A stretch of 64,000 bases of DNA from Tanypteryx hageni (lineage: Eukaryota > Arthropoda > Insecta > Odonata > Petaluridae). Position numbers and translations under genes: made by a program. The notes beneath the pieces are model-generated. The model was not told the DNA's origin and did not search any database. It saw nothing but the letters and a program-made list of their open reading frames with translations. This document shows positions 19,301 through 28,900 of this stretch, piece after piece. Location of the stretch: positions 27,320,124 to 27,384,123 of the forward strand of contig CM054112.1 of the NCBI GenBank assembly GCA_028673005.1. Reading direction: 5' to 3'. The first letter of the stretch is position 1; each line of letters opens with the position of its first letter.

Positions 19301-22062
19301 CTGACATACACAAATATGGCCAGTTTCACTCATTTTGCAATAGTTGTTTAGGAAGAATATCAAAAATGAACATTTGGTTCAATTTTTATTCAAATCAGTG
19401 ATTAACAACAATTAAAAAATGATTCGCAAAACAAAAAAATCCAAACTTGTAAATTTAATGCAGTCAGTATTGCAAATTTCCTCCTCTTGCTGTAATTACT
19501 GCCTCCATCCTCTGGTGCAAGCTTTCAATTAGGGTCCTTATCTTTTCTTGTGGGATCTTGCCCCACTCCTCCCGAAGTGCCAACTGAAGGTCGTTTAACA
19601 TCTCTGGAACAGCAGCATGACTACGGAACGTGCCTCCCTATCAAGTCCCAGAGATGTTCGATGGGGTTCATGTCAGGGCTCTGCGCCAGCCAGTCCATCC
19701 GAGCAATTCTCACCTTGTCCATATATTGGGATACACAGTGAGCGGCATGTGGATGAGCATTGTCGTGCATCAGGATAAAACTTTCCCCAATAAAAGGGGC
19801 AAAGGGAACCATGTGGTTAATCAGGACCTCTTCAATGTAGTGGTGGGCAGCAAGAGATCCCTCCACAGTGAAGAGGAGCTCAGTATGAGAATCAAAGGAA
19901 ATGCCAGCCCATACCACGACAGAACCTCCATGGAACCCTTTGTGCAAACATACACTCTGCAAACGCTCTCCAGGCCTTCTCCAGACTCTCTCTCTTCCAT
20001 CTGGTGATTGTAGGAAGAATCTGGACTCATCCGAGAACAGAACTGTGCTCCATTGCTCCAATGTCCAGTGCACATGTTCCTGCGCAAACTGAAGATGAGC
20101 TGTGCAATGTCGTGGCATCAGTTCAGGACCTGTAGCAGGTCTGCGTGAGCTCAGATTCACTTCCTGCCATCTTCTTCTTAATGTTTGCTCGCTCACATTC
20201 ACCTGCTGCACTTGCTGCAATTGGTTTCCATCCTCTTCCACTGTGGTGTGCCAATTTTGCAACACCTGCGACAGAATAAACCGATTGTCTCGAGACAAAG
20301 CCTTCCTTCGTCAACCTGATCCGGGCCTCCTTATGTAACTTTGAGTCCCTCGGAAGCGATGGACAGCTCAATGAATGGTGGTAAGAGAGGCACCAATAAC
20401 TTAAGCAGCATAACAAAGAGAGTGGACATTTTCAACCAAAGCGACAGCCCTTGCGACATTTTCAGTGCTTAAAGGTAATTTTAAAAGTGAACAAAATGGA
20501 GACACGAAGCGCTACATGTCGAAAAAGATGCAAGACAGCATAATTGTGAGATTGATTACCTTTCCCTGCTCTTTGCAACAATCCACCTTCCCTTATGCAG
20601 GAATGGCACATAGAAGGCTTCTGCTGGGGAAACCACTTTGCATGGAAAACCCATTACATTACTGGCAGGAGATAATCAACAATCACTCCATTATTGCTTA
20701 TTGTAACACAATTGTAATCAATAATGGCCTATTAGTGGCATAGCACGGCAGGGAAATCTATTTTGACATTCTTAACTTAAAAATTTATAGTAATTAGATA
20801 TTTTTTAAGGTGTTCCAGTTTTTTTACCGGTCAGTGTAGAAGGATGTGTCCTTATACCCATGGGAGACAGAATAAAATTATTCAGTGGGCATCACTGTAA
20901 TAGATAATAATGTATGACATAACATGAAAGATGTCGACCCGAGTATCTGGCGAAAAAATTGTTGAAATCAAACTTACAATATGACTACACCCTGAGTGCT
21001 TGGAGCCCCCCCTTCAATTCAGAGTTCGGGGCCTGGGCTCCATGCCCAAAGACAGCACTGACTGTGACCTGATAAGGATAATGCAATTCCCTTATCCAAT
21101 AAAATTAATATAATCTGTTAGTCATACCTTTGACCAGGAAGTGAACCACCGAGATTCTCGATAATTTCCATCATCACAAAGAATCATTTTTGGACGGATT
21201 AGAAGAATTTTTCTGATGAAAAAGAGAAAACAAAAAAACGCTTAGGTAAAAACTATATAAAAATAACAGCAATACCTTCTATTTTCACACACTGATCACC
21301 TAGCTATGTGAAATAATTAATATATTAAAATAAATCAATTTAATAATATTAATATAAAGTTGAGCACAGTCTTACTACAAACCTTTTAATTGGTATAATG
21401 TAATTTTTTATTATTCACTGAATGCAAAAAGATCAGGACAAACTATTTAGTTTCATGAATTTTGATTAGTAATAAGTTTGCAGAAATATCAAAATAAAAA
21501 CTGACTTTATTTTTAAATTTTTTAAAGTAATAAGGGTTATTTTAGAACAAATACTTACCCGTTATAAAAAATCACTCGACAATTATAAGTAACATTTTTG
21601 TGCATAACAGGCATACCAACATCTATGATCATATCACGACTAATGGGACTAGTTATTAATTCCAATAAAACCTCCCAACAGTGCAGTAAGGTGTCACTTT
21701 CATAAAAGTGGTCTTCACAGCTGTATCCACTAAAAATTTCATAGAAATATGTATATTAATATAAATACAAATGGACTGGAGCATTATAAACAAGCAGAGA
21801 CATTGTTTTGATAAGGAAGAAATACAACAAAAAAGTACAAATATATTTGTTATAACCGTTATACAAATTGGAATAAAATACACTTAAAGATTGCTACAAA
21901 ATGAATTTAGCCGTACCATATTTCCAGTTCTGGTCCACTTCGGAATTTAGCCCCTGCTTCCTTTGCTTCCTGAATACTTTGTAAAATACGGCTCAAATTA
22001 CCCTCAAAATCTAATGCCCACTGATTTAAGGTGCATATGGCCAAATTTACATTACGACGCAT
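7058..22062 (-). CDS. NADSYN1: Glutamine-dependent NAD(+) synthetase, 5' half (exons 1-5)
   Basis: The enzyme makes NAD+ in the cytosol: an N-terminal nitrilase-type glutaminase domain frees ammonia from glutamine, and a C-terminal ATP-dependent synthetase domain uses it to amidate nicotinic acid adenine dinucleotide. Five minus-strand exons (22062-21917, 21729-21559, 21212-21128, 8816-8671, 7307-7058) join in frame with GT/AG borders into residues 1-266. The catalytic triad is visible: Glu45 in GPELEIC, Lys114 in IRPKM, Cys175 in FEICEELW, the numbers I recall for the human and yeast enzymes. Other family blocks are [37 protein letters not shown] and [14 protein letters not shown]. The synthetase domain (SGGVDS motif) is not in the window, so the gene continues left of base 1. 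The start codon opens a typical family N-terminus. Intron 3 is 12.3 kb and full of transposons; introns 1 and 2 are 187 and 346 bp. The gene is head to head with HAUS3. No lesion is seen, so it looks functional. Confidence 0.93.
7385..7640. repeat. Dispersed repeat, copy 1
   Basis: About 250 bases in NADSYN1 intron 4 match 61045-61300 in the same orientation; shared blocks include CCCTAGAAAAGGAC, a TTATTATTAT run and TATAATGCTC followed by TATTAGCAGTTTT. Class unknown. Confidence 0.65.
7691..8262. repeat. Degenerate ~62-bp minisatellite
   Basis: Units of about 50-65 bases share AAGAAAT..ATCACTTT..ATGCT.GGTTTTCATTTT, then a TATTATGCATTTTGAA-like end. Copies are visible at 7691-7757, 7758-7811, 7812-7860, 7861-7922, 8137-8199 and 8200-8262, with a gap at 7923-8136 where the pattern is lost. 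It lies in NADSYN1 intron 4. Confidence 0.55.
8671..8816 (-). CDS. NADSYN1: NADSYN1 exon 4
   Basis: Acceptor TTAG|GCAAGA, donor CAAAG|GTTTAA. It codes residues 135-182 plus two bases: [35 protein letters not shown]. Cys175 is the expected nitrilase nucleophile. Phase 0 at the start fits exon 3 although 12.3 kb of mobile DNA lie between them. Confidence 0.93.
8817..9929. other. NADSYN1 intron 3, AT-rich stretch with nothing recognised
   Basis: No exon-like frame, terminal repeat or transposase fragment could be supported. A 68-codon minus frame (9659-9865) shows no known motif. Confidence 0.4.
9930..11240 (+). pseudogene. hAT transposase remnant (ZBED5-like type)
   Basis: Plus-strand pieces in changing frames: [40 protein letters not shown] with [15 protein letters not shown], an [20 protein letters not shown] block after a stop at about 10303, and a C-terminal dimerisation-like piece near 10830-11060. 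The order follows hAT transposases related to domesticated ZBED5/SCAND3-type genes. The right end AAAAGGTTGAGAATTACTG (about 11219-11237) looks like a hAT terminal repeat; the left end is not found. At least three stops or shifts. Confidence 0.75.
11242..11580. repeat. Dispersed repeat, copy 1
   Basis: About 330 bases match 25723-26036 in the same orientation: TAACTAAATTGAATGATATA, a CTCTGAAGAGATGAACGATA block, GATGTCACAAATAATACTA and CTTTGATTTATAA. The second copy is cut by the Tigger insertion at 26037. Class unknown. Confidence 0.7.
11741..11940. repeat. Dispersed repeat, copy 1
   Basis: About 190 bases match 53027-53212 in the same orientation, sharing GGCTATATCCAATA, AGTTCCTTAAAATATTTATT and GTGGTGGCCACATCAG. 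The 156-codon frame across it (11527-11997) is interrupted in the other copy, so it is unlikely to be a gene. Confidence 0.7.
12080..12351. repeat. Two-copy tandem repeat of about 130 bp
   Basis: Units at about 12100-12211 and 12240-12351 share AATTTAGTCTGTTT, GAGATGCATAAAC, CATCAAGTCCCTGGCATGA and AACTTGATATAT in the same order. Confidence 0.7.
12352..13399. other. NADSYN1 intron 3, AT-rich stretch with nothing recognised
   Basis: No frame over 60 codons and no terminal repeat seen. The part 13260-13400 is less AT-rich (GCGAGGGGGTGGGG) and may belong to the 3' side of the adjoining RT fragment. Confidence 0.35.
13400..14035 (-). pseudogene. Non-LTR reverse transcriptase fragment (CR1/L2-like)
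   Basis: Minus strand: [31 protein letters not shown], a VLPIPKKG block, [20 protein letters not shown] and then [16 protein letters not shown], the N-terminal fingers and palm of a non-LTR RT. It stops just after GIFF, before the YADD box. Upstream at 13860-14030 an older part reads [13 protein letters not shown]. Clade by wording of the motifs only; Jockey-superfamily, CR1/L2-like is the best guess. Confidence 0.7.
14666..17664 (-). mobile_element. RTE-clade retrotransposon, near full length
   Basis: Ordered from right to left on the minus strand: apurinic-type endonuclease, reverse transcriptase, C-terminal region, short 3' UTR and a simple-repeat tail (ATC on the plus strand, 14666-14689), which is typical for RTE. 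It sits inside the pogo-like element; comparison with the copy near 1550-1600 gives the right border at about 17664, with about 50 bases of host element missing at the junction. No target duplication could be settled. Confidence 0.85.
14710..17664 (-). pseudogene. RTE polyprotein (endonuclease-reverse transcriptase), frameshifted
   Basis: The main open frame covers 17664 to 15580. It begins near the endonuclease block [20 protein letters not shown], continues with [18 protein letters not shown] and the catalytic SDHNLLVA, then the RT fingers with [12 protein letters not shown] and [14 protein letters not shown], and ends after [17 protein letters not shown] and [13 protein letters not shown] stop at 15580 breaks it just before [21 protein letters not shown] (YADD box) and the C-terminal frame 15294-14710 ([33 protein letters not shown]) follow in other frames. 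The frame upstream of 17664 belongs to the surrounding element, not to the RTE. The long antisense frame 16226-16903 is a shadow. Confidence 0.88.
18007..18303 (+). pseudogene. pogo-like transposase C-terminal piece
   Basis: 98 open codons in which [20 protein letters not shown] and [16 protein letters not shown] match the C-terminal end of POGK-like transposases, followed by an acidic tail [19 protein letters not shown]. Only the region after the third catalytic Asp is present. The initial ATG is fortuitous. Confidence 0.7.
18558..19181. other. NADSYN1 intron 3, nothing recognised
   Basis: Between the pogo-like element and the Tc1 copy. One less AT-rich patch at 18930-19010 (GGGGGCCAAGAGCCC, CTACTAGGGGGGTAG) looks repeat-derived, but no partner was seen in the window. 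Confidence 0.3.
19182..20836 (-). mobile_element. Tc1-type DNA transposon, full length 1655 bp
   Basis: Terminal repeats CACTGGCCAGCAAAAAAAAC and, inverted, CACTGACCGGTAAAAAAACT, both continuing into GGAACACCTTAAAAAA and TCTAATTACTATAA. The right flank is TA; the left TA has mutated to AA. It carries a minus-strand Tc1 transposase pseudogene. It lies in NADSYN1 intron 3 in the same orientation as the gene. Confidence 0.9.
19464..20450 (-). pseudogene. Tc1 transposase, decayed
   Basis: The N-terminal part (20450-20298) reads [22 protein letters not shown], then RRPGSG with three in-frame stops. The main frame 20298-19621 contains the second helix-turn-helix ([20 protein letters not shown]) and the catalytic domain: first Asp in [16 protein letters not shown], second Asp in [11 protein letters not shown], and Glu in [12 protein letters not shown], the DD34E pattern. 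A one-base shift at about 19620 moves the C-terminus ([20 protein letters not shown] to RGGNLQY) to another frame ending at 19464. Confidence 0.9.
21128..21212 (-). CDS. NADSYN1: NADSYN1 exon 3
   Basis: Acceptor TTCATCAG|AAAAATT, donor TCAAAG|GTATGA. It completes Gly106 and codes residues 107-134, [19 protein letters not shown] and RWFTSWSK, including the catalytic lysine Lys114 in RPKM. It ends in phase 0 before the 12.3-kb intron 3. Confidence 0.92.
21559..21729 (-). CDS. NADSYN1: NADSYN1 exon 2
   Basis: Acceptor TTTTTAG|TGG, donor AACGG|GTAAGT. It codes residues 49-105 plus two bases of codon 106: [16 protein letters not shown], then [19 protein letters not shown], both strongly conserved blocks of eukaryotic NAD synthetases. 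Confidence 0.93.
21917..22062 (-). CDS. NADSYN1: NADSYN1 exon 1 (coding part)
   Basis: Codes residues 1-48 plus two bases of codon 49, starting [20 protein letters not shown]. It carries the nitrilase glutamate, Glu45, in GPELE. The donor is ATATG|GTACGG; the split codon TG+T makes Cys49 with exon 2. The ATG is the first in-frame one and gives the family's usual N-terminal length. Confidence 0.93.
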
Positions 22063-22784
22063 AGTGGGATAATTGTGCAAAATAAATTAAACAAGGATTA
22101 ATGAATTGAATGAATCAAGGTGAATAGATTCGTATATATTCGTTTCCAGCTTCTCCGACTCAAAGAATAAATTTCCCTTTATCTCTGCGATTAATTATGC
22201 CAAAATTAAATTAAACGACATTAAAAAAGGGATGTAAAGTTTCTTGAAATCAATATACAGACGAACGCACAACACGTAAACTTAATTGAAAATGCTTTTC
22301 AGTTTCACGCTTGCTGCTTCAAGGTCTTTCAAAGACCATGCCGAGTTGATGTTGTTTTGTCATTTATGTGAGAAAACGTTTCCATGGCAACGTTATCACG
22401 TTATTGAGGCTGTAAGAGGCGCTTTTTAATTCTATAGTTTACGATCTTTGCAGTAAATATGAACGTCATAATCCTTAAAATACATAAGATTATTTTCCCA
22501 ATTCGTAAATACAGCAGATTAACCTAATGGATATCAGGAAACTATTATGCTGAAGTGAATATCTCAAGGTAAAATTTCATATACTTTTCATTAGAATACC
22601 GTTCTAAGCTCCAGAATCAAAGAAAAAACGTTACTATTACTCTTTCACAGCGAACAAGATTGGCAAAATAAAATATTTTGTTTGGTATTAGTAGCAGAAA
22701 GCCCTGAAAGGATGTGACGTCCCATCCGTTCTGAGTTGGTGTGCTTCTGTCAAGTGCGCATGGCTTCGGGTAAAGCGGGAAATT
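22063..22784. promoter_or_regulatory. Shared intergenic region between NADSYN1 and HAUS3 starts
   Basis: These 722 bases separate the two divergent start codons and must contain both 5' UTRs and core promoters unless a leader is spliced. No transposon piece is recognised here, in contrast to the flanking introns. No convincing TATA box can be assigned. The segment just before the HAUS3 ATG is less AT-rich and holds a TGCGCATG core at 22755-22762 that resembles an NRF1-type half site; that reading is only a suggestion. Transcription starts cannot be placed from sequence alone. Confidence 0.6.
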
Positions 22785-22801
22785 ATGGCTGCTGTTTCTG
22801 A
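22760..22801 (+). promoter_or_regulatory. Short upstream ORF overlapping the HAUS3 start
   Basis: An ATG 25 bases before the HAUS3 ATG opens a 13-codon frame (MASGKAGNYGCCF) ending at TGA 22799-22801, inside the HAUS3 coding region in another frame. Its context (C at -3, G at +4) is weaker than that of the HAUS3 ATG (A at -3, G at +4), so leaky scanning could pass it. It matters only if the transcript starts upstream of 22760. Confidence 0.35.
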
Positions 22802-22960
22802 AGATAAATTTATTTCGAAGCTTAAGGAAATAGGGTACAAAGTTCCTTCGAATGTCTCGTACAAGTGGATGATTGAGCATGAAAATACTAAAGAATTATT
22901 GGAGTGGTTCTGTGATAATATAAGCTCATCTAACTACTTGTCTGAGGAGGAATTGAAAGA
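22785..22960 (+). CDS. HAUS3: HAUS3 exon 1 (coding part)
   Basis: Starts at an ATG with A at -3 and G at +4. It codes MAAVSEDKFISKLKEIGYKV, then WMIEHENTKELLEWFCDNI and YLSEEELKE, the conserved N-terminal signature of the family. Donor AAAGA|GTAACG; the GA+A split codon continues in exon 2. Confidence 0.9.
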
Positions 22961-25900
22961 GTAACGTATTTTTTAAATTTGTTTATTAATTTAGATTGAC
23001 ATTCTGTGAATTTCTATTTAAGTTAGCTGTACCAATTTTAAGTAAGAAGAGTTTATAACAAGGTTCGGAAGTTATTTCTCGATGCTTCATATATGAGAAA
23101 TCTCGATGAAAAAATAGCTGTTGTCAGTGAAATAAGGAAATCCTCGGGTTGTTAGCATTCTGTGTTAAAGTAATTGACCCATGCTTCCCGAAAAGACTTG
23201 TGTGGTAAATTTATAAATATATCCAACTTGTATTGTGTTTATATATCGCTATTAACTTTAAAAAGAAATTGAAATTCCGATTAACATTTTAAAAAGTTAC
23301 TCTAAAGAGTAAAACGAAACCAGCTTTACGACAATAAGAATTAAGGCATATGATAAGCGAAATTTGCTAAAAAATAAACTCACCAATAATACAATTTTAC
23401 TTTTAAATATTGATAACGTTAGCACATTATTAGGGAATTTTTAACCATTTTTCTAGATATGAAGAAATAGAAGCTTCAGGAAATGCACTTAAAGGTGATG
23501 AACTTGACAAGGAAGTTGAAAAGTTGATACCCAATTATGAAGATCTAGATGGGAAAGAAACTGAACTTTTAAATGAATTAAGAAAGGAACTTTCTGAAGA
23601 ACAAGACCTTTCCAAGACATTGGAGACCTTGGAAAGCAAAATAAGGTAACTCGGATTCGTTTTCAATTTTTTTACCTATGCACACACACATATATGCTTA
23701 CATTCGTACACAGTGTAGCGTAAGTCATTTGTTATAATGTTTATGAATCATGAGTTGCTTTACCAAGAATAATGAAATCACTTCCCGAAGCATAATAATT
23801 ATTATTTGTTACAAAATTGTTACGTGTCCTCCATCATGTTCAATGCACCTTTTTCACCTTTGAACAACAACATCAGCAGCACAGTTCCTTATTGTATTCA
23901 ACATCTCATACTCTTGGCATATCAAAGTATTCATGTGATTAAATCATGAAGTTGTTTAGTTTCTAATTTTCTGTTCATCATGTAACAACAAAAAGCACAA
24001 TACGATGGATTAACATTGCACAGAATGGAATACTTCCCAAACCGCAAGCTATTCAACTCACACTATTGCACCCTTCATATTGCTGAGTCAGTGCAGCCAC
24101 ATACAAAAACAATTATTCTTAGTAAAACAGAAATGGAGAAACTGGAAAATTTTCAGGTAATACCCTTTTTATACCATGGAAAGAGGACAACTTTTCTCTC
24201 CCTCCTATCTGATTATCCAAGTCTCTGTAACATTTAGGGCCAAGAAGAGAACAATGGAATCTTAGATTTTGATCTTTGAGGCTTTTGGTATTTTATCACA
24301 TTTCCATATCCTGTTCAGTTTGGTCAAATTTGTCCAGTCTATAGTGATTCTGTGTGTAATTGTTTGGTGTGAGAATTTATCCCAAAGCATTAAATATTTT
24401 TACCTGTACAGGTAATTCTTGTTCAACGAATGTTCGTTGAATGAATGTTTGCTTTAACGAATGAATTGAATTTTATAGCTTTACTTTTTGCCGAAAATTC
24501 TGTTCACTCTAACGAACTAAATAACATGTATCCAACTCACAATCAGATTGAAGAAACTCAGATGTTTACGAAAGTTCTTAGGGTCACAAAGGCCGTATTT
24601 TTTACCAATGGATTCTTAGTGTGTCCACTTTATCATGCATTTTTCCTATCGTCTGTATTTCTTGAGAGGCTTAATATGTTGTCACCGAACATGCTCTTTG
24701 TTACAAATATCCCCTTAGACTTGAAGGACCTCTTGTGTACCGATAAGTTGGAAGTGCACTACGGAGTGTTTGCCACAGCCATTCTATGCTTCAGTCTGTG
24801 ACTTGGATTGACTACGTTCGGTCGCATTCATTTTCTCGCGGTTCATACATAATCGTTACATCATGAGGATTTCTTTTCAAGCCATTGCCAGGGCCACATT
24901 GATCATACTTGCTTGTACTTTTCTCATAACTGTTCATCTTTCTGTTAGTTATTATTCTGGAGATGTTTAATTCATGAGGAATTTTTAATTCTTTATTGAC
25001 GGTGTTGGGAGGTTTTGTTTTGCATTCAAAAGTTGAATTTTCTTATATCATACAATAAATGGCACTGTACATCCTCTTATTTATAATTGTTGTTACATCG
25101 GTATTCTAGTTGATCCAATATTGTAGTTGGTTTGACAGACATTAATAGCTAAGAGTAATAAATTCAAGAATAAAAAATCTTTTGTCTGGAGCGTATCTGG
25201 AGATTTAACAGGGAAGTCAATGGAAAAATCACAATCGTTCAATGAATTTCCGTTTTACGGATGCTTTTCAGGAACTCATGTCATTCATTGAAGTTACCTG
25301 TGCTATGATATATAGCTGGTGTAATTTTTTTCATTTATTTTTCCTATTTTGGTTTTATTTGAGAATTTTCATTTTTTATCTCTTGCATGATTCGCTTAAT
25401 TTTATTATCAATTTTTCTAAGTTCTCTTTTGTATTTTCCATTAAGGTTTCTTCATCAGCATTTTTTATTTGGTTAATATTTTTGCTGTTATTGGTCACTC
25501 TGTTCTTTCACCAATGACTTTCTGAATAATTCTGCAGTGTTTATCTAAATATTGGGAGGGTGAGCATCTTTGCATTACAGCCTTCTCTATTCTAAATTCT
25601 TCTATCTGGATGTTCCTGTAAGTTATTCTTTTTGTATCTTGAGAATAAAAGGCTATAGAATTAAGTATTTCATGATCTATATTTTTTTGATTTACAATTT
25701 GAAATCCCAAATCCATCGTGCAGGGTAACTAAATCAAATGATATATCATAGTTGTGGATAATGCTGTTCATAATAGATACTCTGAAGAGATGAACGATAT
25801 TGTGCAACAATTAAGGGTACTTTATTCTAGGATGTTTTGAAACAATTCGATTTACTCAAAAATGATTAAAATCCATCCAGTCATACAGGCTGATGTCACA

Positions 25901-28900
25901 AATAATACTAAGCCATTTTTCCCAAAAAATTAATAAATATTGACTGGTGGCATTAAAATATATGCTACACTGTGCTTAACTTTGATTTATAATCGTTTTT
26001 CTTTTATAAACGTACACAGTTGACCAAACCTATATACAGTCAAACTCATTTATAACGAGCCTGGTTATAACGAGATCTCGGCTATTGCGAGCAAACAGAG
26101 AAGAGTTGGTTGGAAATGATGTATTTAATGAGCTTCACGGGTATAACGAGCAAATCTTCAGGACATTTTAACGAGCAGTGGCTGAACTGCCATACGAGGG
26201 ACTGAGTTCTATTATTACTTTACCCATTTTTGACATTCTTCTGCCTTATCTCTTCGTACATCCCTGCCGATAGCAATTTATAACCCTTTTAACGATATTT
26301 ACAGTCGACATTCATAATGTGTTTGGTTTGATTTTTGTTCTCAGAATCTCTTTCAGTGCGGTACGCTACCCACAAAGAGCATAGTCCTTGTTCCAGTGGG
26401 GTAGCAGAAATCCCCGAAGATCCCGCATGGCGGGGGTGCTGAAGGCCTATGGGGGCTCTCAGGTACCTGGGAAAAGATTAGTGATCTACAATGGTTACCC
26501 GTGGCAGGGGGAAAGATAATTCCGCGACACAGATGCCTCCTTTGAATAGAGCATTCCCTATGCTGTGGGTGCACATCCCCAATGAGCTTTTTGCGTTCTT
26601 TCCGCAAACTCTTAATCCTCTTTTCTGTCTCTTCCCTAATGTTATGGATTCTCAGAAGACCTAGGGAGGGAAATTACCTAGCAAACTAACCAATGAAAAT
26701 TTTCTGTATCCGTATGAAACATTCAACTTTCGAACTCAATGGAAATGAAGAATTCAGTGCTACTTCAAATCTTTTTGAGTGAACATGTCTTTTTAAAACT
26801 CTGGAGAAACACTTGGAATTATTAAAAACAATTTTGCTTCAGTGTTTTAGGTTTTGTTGTGGTGTGTTAAATTCAGTTCTTTTTTTACCTAAAAATGCCA
26901 GTGGAGAAAAGAAAAATTTTGACAATCAGAGAGAAAGTGAACATTATTAGTGATTTAGAGAATGGAATAAGCAATGCGTCCATTTGCAAAGAATTAAAGC
27001 TGAAGTCATCAACTGTGTCAACCATTTGGAAATATCGGGAAAGCATTACTAGTCATTGCAAAAAAGTTGCGGAAGTGTGACAAAAGTGATCTTGATAAGG
27101 CTCTTTTGAGTGGGATTACAATGAAAAGAAATTTCAATATTCCTATTAGTTGCCCTCTACTGAAACTACAAGCTGAAAAATTGGCTCATCAACTTGGATA
27201 TGCCGATTTTGTTTGCAATAACAGGTGGCTTGACAGATTCAAAAAAGAAATAATATTGTTTATGGTAAGATAGTGGCGAATCTGGTGATGTGAACGAAGA
27301 AGTGAGTAATGGCTGGATAGAAAATGTGTGGCCAGATCTAAGGATAGGTTTCTGTGAAAGTGACGTTTTTAATGCTGATGAAGCCGGTGTGTTTTAAAAT
27401 TTGCCCCCTACATGACCCACAAGTTTAAAGGTGAGAAGTGCACAGGTGGAAAATTATCCAAAGATCGACTGACTGTTCTGATTAGTTCAAATATGATTGG
27501 AACTGAAAAAAGAAAACTCTTAGTAATAGGCAAATCCAAGATGTTTTAAAAACATTAAAAATCTTCCAGTAACATGCCAAGCCAACAAAAAAGCCTGGAT
27601 GACATCATACATTTTTGAAGAAGAAGTGCGTAACTGGGACAAAGAGCTTAGAAAAAGATAGGAAAATTTTGCTGATTTTAGACAATTGCTCATCACATCC
27701 CATTCTTCTCAACCTAACTAACATCAAACTGATATTTTTACCACCAAACTCAACTTCTGTTCTCCAACCTATGGATCAAGGTGTTATTAGAAGCTTTAAA
27801 TGCCATTTTAGAAAACTTTTAATATTGGAAACTATAGAATCTATTGAAAGAAAGGAGAAGATTCAAATTTCTGTGCATGGGATAAGGTCACATCACAGAC
27901 CATCAATAACTGTTTTAAAAAGGCAGGACTGAAGCCCACGGAAGTTGAGGAAGACACCGAAGAAAATGATGACAATATTCCATTATTTATGTGGTTGAAG
28001 AAACACAACTTGCATACTGGGTTGGCATGTGTGGACGATTATGAGACCGTGGACAACAACCTCGTGAAACGCCAACAGATGAGGACATTCTCGAAGCTAT
28101 TAAAGAAATTAAGGCTTTCGAAGACGACAGCGAGGAAGAAGATGGTGGTGAATGTCCAGTTAATGTAGTGTCGAGCGCAGAGGCACAACTGCTTTAAAAA
28201 CAATTTATTTGTTTTATGAAACCAATGACATCGATCCCGAGTTTCGATTTTATCTTAGTAAAATGAAAGACATTGCTCATAAATTTCAACTTAAAAGAAA
28301 TTTGAAACAAACGGCATTGGGAGACTTCTTTAAAAAATAAAAATAATGTATTATATCAAGACTTTTTAATGATGAAATTATTTTTCTAGTGAATTAATTA
28401 CATAGTGCATAAATGTATTGAATAAATATTGTTAATCGTTTATTCGTAAGCTATGGTTATTCATTGTTGTCATTATCCCTTTTCCATCTATGTGCTTGTG
28501 CGTGATAAATGTACTTCGTAAAAGTACAAGTAATACATATTATGTATTTACACAAACGGATATAATGAGTAACGGCCCCCCCTGCGGGTAGGGGGATTGA
28601 GAATACTCCCGCAGCCCCTCTGCTGGTCGTAAGAGGCGAATGTCCAGGTAGTATGTGGGTTACTACCTACGCATAAAGCCACAACATCTGGCTATGAACC
28701 CACCCGTGTGTTTGCCGTGCACGGCGACCCATAAGGGGGAGAAGGGGATCCTGGTGGTTGAGCTCCTTGGTTCCGGAAGAAGTCGGATGCTTTGGAAGGG
28801 CCATGGAGTAATACACCACTTAGGCCCTGGATTCGCTGTAGACGGGCGGTCAGGTGCTAGCCACACCTGGCCAATCGGCTTCCATCATGTTTCGGTGGTG

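Noticed and set aside
24016..24237. Possible extra HAUS3 exon (frame with AG before it and CAG|GTAATA after it)
   Set aside because: It would end in phase 0, but exon 3 needs a two-base carry-over; exon 2 fits exon 3 directly, and the human protein has no room for it.
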